From Chrysogorgia sp. JL179-B06 (Eukaryota; Cnidaria; Anthozoa; Scleralcyonacea; Chrysogorgiidae), in assembly GCA_035772405.1 (NCBI GenBank), contig JAYKKM010000470.1:300122-364121 (forward strand): a DNA stretch of 64,000 nucleotides. Reading direction: 5' to 3'. Below the pieces are notes generated by a model, which was not told the DNA's origin, did not search any database, and was given only the letters and a program-made list of their open reading frames with translations. Shown piece by piece: positions 54,601-64,000 of this stretch. A program made the position numbers and the translations under genes. Within the stretch, counting starts at the first letter, position 1. Every line of letters starts with the position of its first letter.

Positions 54601-57600
54601 TTTGTTAAATCAATATTTTCTAACATCTGCTTTGATTCACAATGAACGTGCTTAACATAATCAACCTTGACAGCTGTTACATCAAAAATCTTACATGAAT
54701 AAAGCTCTTCTACTTCTGATACTGGATCTGTTTGCGGCTCAAGATCTTTTCATGCAACATTTTGCCGCAACAGGGCGATTTTTAGTGCAATGTTCGAATA
54801 TATAGTCCCCAAGTTTCCTCTTTACACGACCAAAACAAATAACAATGGCGATAAATCTGCACAGGCAAACGTTTCTTAAAATGTTATTGATATTGGAGAG
54901 TTTAGAAGAGGAGATATGTTACCAGCACAAAAAAGATGGGATGAGTTTTGCTTTTCAACTTCAATAATTTTTATTTTGTTTAATCAATATTTTCTAACAT
55001 CTGCTTTGATTCGTAATGAACTTGCTTAACATAATCAACTTTGACAGCTGTTACATCAAAAATCTTACATGAATAAAGCTCGGCCTCTACTTCCGATACT
55101 GGATCTGTTTTGCGGCTCAAGATCTTTTTGTGCAACATTTTGCCGCAACACGGGACGATTTTTATTTTTTAGTGCATTGTTGGAATATCTAGTCCCCAAG
55201 CTACCGCTTTACACAACCAAAACAAATAACACTGGCGATAAATCTGCACAGGCAAAGGTTTCTTGAAATGTTATTGATATTGGAGAGTTTAGAAGAGGAG
55301 ATATGTTACCAGCATAAAAAAGATGGGACAAGTTTTGCTTTTCAACTTCAATAATTTTTATTTTGTTAAATCAATATTTTCTAACATCTGCTTTGATTCA
55401 CAATGAACGTGCTTAACATAATCAACCTTGACAGCTGTTACATCAAAAATCTTACATGAATAAAGCTCTTCTACTTCTGATACTGGATCTGTTTGCGGCT
55501 CAAGATCTTTTCATGCAACATTTTGCCGCAACAGGGCGATTTTTAGTGCAATGTTCGAATATATAGTCCCCAAGTTTCGGCTTTACACGACCAAAACAAA
55601 TAACAATGGCGATAAATCTGCACAGGCAAACGTTTCTTAAAATGTTATTGATATTGGAGAGTTTAGAAGAGGAGATATGTTACCAGCACAAAAAAGATGG
55701 GATGAGTTTTGCTTTCAACTTCAATAATTTTTATTTTGTTTAATCAATATTTTCTAACATCTGCTTTGATTCATAATGAACTTGCTTAACATAATCAACC
55801 TTGACAGTTGATACATCAGAAATCTTACATGAATAAAGCTCTTCTACTTCTGATACTGGATCTGTTGCGGCTCAAGATCTTTTCGTGCAACATTTTGCCG
55901 CAACAGGGCGATTTTTAGTGGATTGTTGCAATATCTAGTCCCCAAGCTTCCGCTTTACACAAACAAAACAAATAACAATGGTGATAAATCTGCACAGGCA
56001 AAAGTTTCTTAAAATGTTATTAATATTGGAGAATTTAGAAAAGGAGATATGTTACCAGCACAAAAAAGATGGGACGAGTTTTGCTTTTCAACTTCAATAA
56101 TTTTCTAACATCTGCTTTGATTCGTAATGAACTTGCTTAACATAATCAACTTTGACAGTTGTTACATCAGAAATCTTACATGAATAAAGCTCTTCTACTT
56201 CTGATACTGGATCTGTTCTGGCTCAAGATCTTTTCGTGCAACATTTTGCCGCAACAGGGGTGTTACACGGGACGATTTTTAGTGCATTGTCACAACCAAA
56301 ACAAATAACAATGGCGATAAATCTGCACAGGCAAAGGTTTCTTAAAATGTTATTGATATTGGAGAGTTTAGAAGACGAGATATGTTACCAGCACAAAAAA
56401 GATGGGACGAGTTTTGATTTTCAACTTCAATAATTTTTATTTGTTTAATCAATATTTTCTAACATCTTCTTTGATTCATAATGAACTTGCTTAACATAAT
56501 CAACCTTGACAGCTGTTACATCAAAAATCTTACATGAATAAAGCTGTTCTGATACTGGATCTGTTTGCGGCTCAAGATCTTTTTGTGCAACATTTTGCCG
56601 CAACACGGGACGATTTTTATTTTTTAGTGCATTGTTGGAATATCTAGTCCCCAAGCTACCGCTTTACACAACCAAAACAAATAACAATGGCGATAAATCT
56701 GCACAGGCAAAGGTTTCTTAAAAATGTTATTGATATTGCATAAAAAAGATGGGACGAGTTTTGCTTTTCAACTTCAATAATTTTTATTTTGTTAAATCAA
56801 TATTTTCTAACATCTGCTTTGATTCACAATGAACGTGCTTAACATAATCAACCTTGACAGCTGTTACATCAAAAATCTTACATGAATAAAGCTCTTCTAC
56901 TTCTGATACTGGATCTGTTTGCGGCTCAAGATCTTTTCATGCAACATTTTGCCGCAACAGGGCGATTTTTAGTGCAATGTTCGAATATATAGTCCCCAAG
57001 TTTCCTCTTTACACGACCAAAACAAATAACAATGGCGATAAATCTGCACAGGCAAACGTTTCTTAAAATGTTATTGATATTGGAGAGTTTAGAAGAGGAG
57101 ATATGTTACCAGCACAAAAAAGATGGGATGAGTTTTGCTTTTCAACTTCAATAATTTTTATTTTGTTTAATCAATATTTTCTAACATCTGCTTTGATTCA
57201 TAATGAACTTGCTTAACATAATCAACCTTGACAGTTGTTACATCAGAAATCTTATATGAATAAAGCTCTTCTACTTCTGATACTGGATCTGTTGCGGCTC
57301 AAGATCTTTTCGTGCAACATTTTGCCGCAACAGGGCGATTTTTAGTGGATTGTTGCAATATCTAGTCCCCAAGCTTCCGCTTTACACAACCAAAACAAAT
57401 AACAATGGTGATAAATCTGCACAGGCAAAAGTTTCTTAAAAATGTTATTAATATTGGTTAATTTAGAAAAGGAGATATGTTACCAGCACAAAAAAGATGG
57501 GATGAGTTTTTGCTTTTCAACTTCAATAATTTTCTAACATCTGCTTTGATTCGTAATGAACTTGCTTAACATAATCAACTTTGACAGTTGTTACATCAGA

Positions 57601-60600
57601 AATCTTACGTGAATAAAGCTCTTCTACTTCTGATACTGGATCTGTTCTGGCTCAAGATCTTTTCGTGCAACATTTTGCCGCAACAGGGGTGTTACACGGG
57701 ACGATTTTTAGTGCATTGTCAAAACCAAAACAAATAACAATGGCGATAAATCTGCACAGGCAAAGGTTTCTTAAAATGTTTATTGATATTGGAGAGTTTA
57801 GAAGACGAGATATGTTAACAGCACAAAAAAGATGGGATGAGTTTTGCTTTTCAACTTCAATAATTTTTATTTTGTTTAATCAATATTTTCTAACATCTGC
57901 TTTGATTCATAATGAACTTGCTTAACATAATCAACCTTGACAGTTTGTTACATCAGAAATCTTACATGAATAAAGCTCTTCTACTTCTGATACTGGATCT
58001 GTTGCGGCTCAAGATCTTTTTCGTGCAACATTTTGCCGCAACAGGGCGATTTTTAGTGGATTGTTGCAATATCTAGTCCCCAAGCTTCCGCTTTACACAA
58101 CCAAAACAAATAACAATGGTGATAAATCTGCACAGGCAAAAGTTTTCTTAAAATGTTATTAATATTGGTTAATTTAGAAAAGGAGATATGTTACCAGCAC
58201 AAAAAAGATGGGATGAGTTTTGCTTTTCAACTTCAATATTTTCTAACATCTGCTTTGATTCACAATGAACTTGCTTAACATAATCAACTTTGACAGTTGT
58301 TACATCAGAAATCTTACATCAATAAAGCTCTTGTACTTCTGATACTGGATCTGTTGCGGCTCAAGATCTTTTCATGCAACATTTTGCCGCAACAGGGCGA
58401 TTTTTAGTGCAATGTTCGAATATATAGTCCCCAAGCTTCCGCTTTACACGACCAAAACAAATAACAATGGCGATAAATCTGCACAGGCAAACGTTTCTTA
58501 AAATGTTATTGATATTGGAGAGTTTAGAAGAGGAGATATGTTACCAGCACAAAAAAGATGGGATGAGTTTTGCTTTTCAACTTCAATAATTTCTATTTTG
58601 TTTAATCAATATTTTCTAACATCTGCTTTGATTCATAATGAACTTGCTTAACATAATCAACCTTGACAGTTGTTACATCAGAAATCTTACATGAATAAAG
58701 CTCTTTTACTTCTGATACTGGATCTGTTCTGGCTCAAGATCTTTTTGTGCAACATTTTGCCACAGCACAGGACGATTTTTAGTGCATTGTTGGAATATCT
58801 AGTCCCCAAGCTACCGCTTTACACAACCAAAACAAATAACACTGGCGATAAATCTGCACAGGCAAAGGTTTCTTAAAATGTTATTGATATTGGAGAGTTT
58901 AGAAGAGGAGATATGTTACCAGCACAAAAAAGATGGGATGAGTTTTGCTTTTCAACTTCAATATTTTCTAACATCTGCTTTGATTCATAATGAACTTGCT
59001 TAACATAATCAACTTTGACATCAGAAATCTTACATGAATAAAGCGCTTCTACTTCTGATACTGGATCTGTTCTGGCTCAAGATCTTTTTGTGCAACATTT
59101 TGCCACAGCACAGGACGATTTTTAGTGCATTGTTGGAATATCTAGTCCCCAAGCTACCGCTTTACACAACCAAAACAAATAACACTGGCGATAAATCTGC
59201 ACAGGCAAAGGTTTCTTAAAATGTTATTGATATTGGAGAGTTTAGAAGAGGAGATATGTTACCAGCACAAAAAAGATGGGACGAGTTTTGCTTTTCAACT
59301 TCAATAATTTTCTAACATCTGCTTTGATTCGTAATGAACTTGCTTAACATAATCAACTTTGACAGTTGTTACATCAGAAATCTTACATGAATAAAGCTCT
59401 TCTACTTCTGATACTGGATCTGTTCTGGCTCAAGATCTTTTCGTGCAACATTTTGCCGCAACAGGGGTGTTACACGGGACGATTTTTAGTGCATTGTCAC
59501 AACCAAAACAAATAACAATGGCGATAAATCTGCACAGGCAAAGGTTTCTTAAAATGTTATTGATATTGGAGAGTTTAGAAGACGATATATGTTACCAGCA
59601 CAAAAAAAGATTGGACGAGTTTTGATTTTCAACTTCAATTATTTTTATTTGTTTAATCAATATTTTCTAACATCTGCTTTGATTCATAATGAACTTGCTT
59701 AACATAATCAACCTTGACAGCTGTTACATCAAAAATCTTACATGAATAAAGCTGTTCTGATACTGGATCTGTTTGCGGCTCAAGATCTTTTTGTGCAACA
59801 TTTTGCCGCAACACGGGACGATTTTTATTTTTTAGTGCATTGTTGGAATATCTAGTCCCCAAGCTACCGCTTTACACAACCAAAACAAATAACAATAGCG
59901 ATAAATCTGCACAGGCAAAGGTTTCTTAAAATGTTTATTGATATTGCATAAAAAAGATGGGACGAGTTTTGCTTTTCAAGTTCAATAATTTTTATTTTGT
60001 TTAATCAATATTTTCTAACATCTGCTTTGATTCACAATGAACTTGCTTAACATAATCAACTTTGACAGATGTTACATCAGAAATCTTACATCAATAAAGC
60101 TCTTGTACTTCTGATACTGGATCTGTTGCGGCTCAAAATCTTTTCATGCAACATTTTGCCGCAACAGGGCGATTTTTAGTGCAATGTTCGAATATATAGT
60201 CCCCCAAGCTTCCGCTTTACACGACCAAAACAAATAACAATGGCGATAAATCTGCACAGGCAAACGTTTCTTAAAATGTCATTGATATTGGAGAGTTTAG
60301 AAGAGGAGATATGTTACCAGCACAAAAAAGATGGGATGAGTTTTGCTTTTCAACTTCAATAATTTTTATTTTGTTTAATCAATATTTTCTAACATCTGCT
60401 TTGAATTCATAATGAACTTAACATAATCAACCTTGACAGTTGTTACATCATAAATCTTACATGAATAAAGCTCTTCTACTTCTGATACTGGATCTGTTGC
60501 GGCTCAAGATCTTTTCGTGCAACATTTTGCCGCAACAGGGGTGTTACAACGGGACGATTTTTAGTGCATTGTCACAACCAAAACAAATAATAATGGCGAT

Positions 60601-63600
60601 AAATCTGCACAGGCAAAGGTTTCTTAAAATATTATTGATATTGGAGAGTTTAGAAGACGAGATATGTTTACCAGCACAAAAAAGATGGGACGAGTTTTGA
60701 TTTTCAACTTCAATAATTTTTATTTGTTTAATCAATATTTTCTAAACATCTGCTTTGATTCATAATGAACTTGCTTAACATAATCAACCTTGACAGCTGT
60801 TACAAACAAAAATCTTACATGAATAAAGCTGTTCTGATACTGGATCTGTTTGCGGCTCAAGATCTTTTTTGTGCAACATTTTGCCGCAACACGGGACGAT
60901 TTTTATTTTTTAGTGCATTGTTGGAAGATCTAGTCCCCAAGCTACCGCTTTACACAACCAAAACAAATAACAATGGCGATAAATCTGCACAGTCAAAGGT
61001 TTCTTAAAATGTTATTGATATTGCATAAAAAAGATGGGACGATATTTGCTTTTCAACTTCAATAATTTTTATTTTGTTTAATCAATATTTTCTAACATCT
61101 GCTTTGATTCACAATGAACTTGCTTAACATAATCAACTTTGACAGTTGTTACATCAGAAATCTTACATCAATAAAGCTCATGTACTTCTGATACTGGAAT
61201 CAGTTGCGGCTCAAGATCTTTTCATGCAACATTTTGCCGCAACCGGGCGATTTTTAGTGCAAAGTTCGAATATATAGTCCCCAAGCTTCCGCTTTACACG
61301 ACCAAAACAAATAACAATGGCGATAAATCTGCACAGGCAAACGTTTCCTTAAAATGTTATTGATATTGGAGAGTTTAGAAGAGGAGATATGTTACCAGCA
61401 CAAAAAAGATGGGATGAGTTTTGCTTTTCAACTTCAATAATTTTTTATTTTGTTTAATCAATATTTTCTAACATCTGCTTTGATTCATAATGAACTTAAC
61501 ATAATCAACCTTGACAGTTGTTACATCAGAAATCTAACATGAATATAGCTCTTCTACTTCTGATACTGGATCTGTTGCGGCTCAAGATCTTATTGTGCAA
61601 CATTTTGCCGCAACAGGGGTGTTACACAGGACGATTTTAGTGCATTGTCACAACCAAAACAAATAACAATGGCGATAAATCTGCACAGGCAAAGGTTTCT
61701 TAAAATATTATTGATATTGGAGAGTTTAGAAGAGGAGATATGTTACCAGCACAAAAAAGATGGGAAAGTTTTTGATTTTCAACTTCAATAATCAATATTT
61801 TCTAACATCTGCTTTGATTCATAATGAACTTGCTTAACATAATCAACCTTGACAGCTGACATCAGAAATCTTACATGAATAAAGCTGTTCTGATACTGGA
61901 TCTGTTTGCGGCTCAAGATCTTTTTGAGCAACATTTTGCCGCAACACGGGACGATTTTTATTTTTTAGTGCATTGTTGCAATATCTAGTCACCAAGCTAC
62001 CGCTTTACACAACCAAAACAAATAACAATGGACGATAAATCTGCACAGGCAAAGGTTTCTTAAAAATGTTATTAATATTGCATAAAAAAGATGGGACGAG
62101 TTTTGCTTTTCAACTTCAATAATTTTTATTTTGTTTAATCAATAATTTTCTAACATCTGCTTTGATTCATAATGAACTTGCTTAACATAATCAACTTTGA
62201 CAGTTGTTACATCAGAAATCTAACATCAATAAAGCTCTTGTACTTCTGATACTGGATCTGTTGCGGCTCAAGATCTTTTCGTGCAACATTTTGCCGCAAC
62301 AGGGCGATTTTTAGTGGATTTTTCGAATATATAGTCCCCAAGCTTCCGCTTTACACGACCAAAACAAATAACAATGGTGATAAATCTGCACAGGCAAAAG
62401 TTTCTTAAAATGTTATTGATATTGGAGAGTTTAGAAGAGGAGATATGTTACCGAGCACAAAAAAAGATTGGACGAGTTTTGTCTTTTTCAACTTCAATAA
62501 TTTTTTATTTTGGTTTAATCAATAATTTCTAACATCTGCTTTGATTCATAATGAACATGCTTAACATAATCAACCTTGACAGTTGTTACATCAGAAATCT
62601 ATACATGAATAAAGCTCTTTTACTTCTGAAAACTGGATCTGTTCTTCTGGCTCAAGATCTTTTTGTGCCACATTTTTGCCACAGTCACAGGACGATTTTT
62701 AGTGCATTGTTGGAATATCTAGTCCCCAAGCTACCGCTTTACACAACCAAAACAAATAACAACTGGCGATAAATCTGCACTGGCAAAGGTATCTTGAAAT
62801 AGTAATTGATAAGGAGAGTTTAGGAAGAGGAGATATTGTTACCAGCAGCATAAAAAAGATGTGATGAGTTTTGCTTTCTCAACTTCAATAATTTTTATTT
62901 TGTTAAATCAATATTTTCTCAAACATCTGCTTTGAATCATAATGAACTTGCTTAACATAATCAACTTTGACAGTTGTTACATCAGAAAATCTTACATGAA
63001 TAAAGCGCTTCTACTTCTGATACTCGGATCTGTTGCGGCTCAAGATCTTTTCGTGCAACAATTTGCCGCAACAGGGCGATTTTTTAGTGGATTGTATTGC
63101 AATATCATAGTCCCACAAGCTTCCGCTTCTATACACAACCAAAAACAAATAACTATGGGGGCGATAAATACTGCACATGGCCAAAAGTTTCTTAAAATGT
63201 TATAAATAAAGGAGAATTTTAGAAAAGGAGATATGTTACCAGCACAAAAAAGAATGGGACGAGTTTTGCTTTTCATCTTCAATAATTTTTATTTATGTTT
63301 TAATAATCAATATTTTCTAACAACCCTGCTTTTGTGATTCATATGAAACTTGCTTACCATAATCACACCTTGACAGTTGTTACAAAACAGAAATCTTAAC
63401 ATGGTAAAGCTCTTCTACTTCTGAAACTGGATCTGTTTGCGGCTCAAAAGATCTTGTCGTGCCAACATTATTGCCGCAACACGTGGACGATTAATTAGTG
63501 GATGTTGTTGCGAATATATTCTAGTCCCCAAGTTTTCTCCGCTTTATACACAACCAATAACATAATAAACAGATGGTGATAAATTCTGCCACAGGCAAAA

Positions 63601-64000
63601 GTTTCTTGAAAATGTTATTGATATTTTGGAGAGTGTAGAAGAGGAGATATGATTACCAAAGCACATAAAAATGTATGGCGACAGAGTTTTGCTTTTCAAC
63701 TCATTATTTTTTATTTTGTTACATCTATAATTTTCTAAACATTCTGCGTTGATTCACACATGAACGTGCTTTCAACATAATCAACCTTGGACAGCTGTTA
63801 CATCAAAAAATTCTTACCATGAATAAGCTCTTCACTTCTGATACTTGGTTCTGTTTGCGGCTACAACTCTTTTACATGCATGAGTTTGCCGCAACAAAAC
63901 AAATAACAATGGCGATAAATCTGCACAGGCAAACGTTCTTAAAATGTTATTGATATTGGAGAGTTTAGAAGAGGAGATATGTTACCAGCACAAAAAAGAT
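45667..64000. repeat. Satellite array, about 50 monomers of ~340-390 bp
   Basis: All monomers are in the same orientation and follow the order CAATATTTTCTAACATCTGC, AATCTTACATGAATAAAGC, GATACTGGATCTGTT, CAAGATCTTTT, GCAACATTTTGCCGCAAC, GATTTTTAGTG, TCTAGTCCCCAAGC, AACAAATAACAATGGCGATA, AAAAAAGATGGGACGAG. Subtypes differ by small blocks: one lacks the TCTAGTCCCC block, one has TTTTTATTTTTTAG, one has CACAGCACAGGACG, one has CGAATATATAG. Frames of about 61-68 codons recur but are a by-product of the repeat. The array continues past the window end. Confidence 0.97.
50630..57196. repeat. Higher-order repeat: three copies of a ~2.19-kb, six-monomer block
   Basis: The GGCC-containing variant (AAAGCTCGGCCTCTAC) occurs at about 50696, 52886 and 55076, spaced 2188-2190 bp. 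The subtype lacking the TCTAGTCCCC block recurs at 51860, 54047 and 56236, spaced 2187 and 2189 bp. The three blocks differ by only a few bases or indels, much less than neighbouring monomers differ from each other. Confidence 0.92.

Noticed and set aside
45667..64000. Many 60-86 codon frames, nearly identical to each other
   Set aside because: They recur with the satellite monomer and change frame with its indels; treated as by-products of the repeat.
45667..64000. CRISPR-like regularity
   Set aside because: Whole ~350-bp monomers repeat without unique spacers, in a eukaryotic context.

Overview
This is a eukaryotic (metazoan) genomic window. It is moderately AT-rich and dominated by transposable elements. 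Decayed CR1/L2-type LINE pieces, Tigger-type and other TA-flanked MITEs, foldback elements, a satellite array and an animal-type Polinton all point to a marine invertebrate, with a cnidarian as my best guess. The species cannot be fixed from the sequence, and no complete host gene is visible.

Layout. 1-7.2 kb holds a LINE reverse-transcriptase scrap, a 297-bp tandem repeat that folds back on itself (2.9-4.15 kb), and a 1.9-kb non-autonomous element built of CGTCGA/AACGTC repeats (4.2-6.1 kb). 7243-24015 is a Polinton/Maverick, complete end to end, with a perfect 6-bp target duplication (GTTGGC). It sits inside an older foldback element whose arms (6.3-7.0 and 24.3-25.7 kb) flank it; the right arm was separately split by a TA-flanked MITE. 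25.7-44.5 kb is mostly non-coding, with small MITEs, another foldback element (27.8-29.2 kb), coding-like scraps of an unassigned minus-strand host gene (30-33.5 kb) and a decayed LINE endonuclease region (38.5-39.8 kb). From 45.67 kb to the window end there is a satellite array of about 50 monomers of roughly 340-390 bp. It includes a six-monomer higher-order repeat of about 2.19 kb, present three times.

The Polinton is the main biological content. Its left minus-strand block carries a small hypothetical protein, a 182-aa protein, the packaging ATPase, a capsid-type protein, a 442-aa membrane protein, the chromodomain integrase and a 214-aa protein. A plus-strand block follows: a 551-aa protein with a C-terminal membrane anchor, a fibre-like protein, a membrane protein, a Bro-N/VRR-NUC/C2H2 fusion, two small membrane proteins, a coiled-coil membrane protein, a 56-aa protein, a zinc-ribbon protein possibly related to VLTF3, and a 59-aa zinc-finger protein. 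Protein-primed DNA polymerase B occupies the right end on the minus strand. The set would replicate (PolB), integrate (INT), assemble and package (capsid, ATPase, fibre), and perhaps control its own late transcription.

This copy is dead but recent. The capsid gene has two frameshifts, the ATPase one, PolB and the coiled-coil gene each have one stop codon, and the integrase lacks about 11 residues between its last two catalytic residues. No adenain/Ulp1-type protease was found. The most unusual features are the two termini, each a long imperfect palindrome with ordered outer and inner arms (the right one contains the PolB start), and a TATA-like motif lying directly against nearly every start codon.
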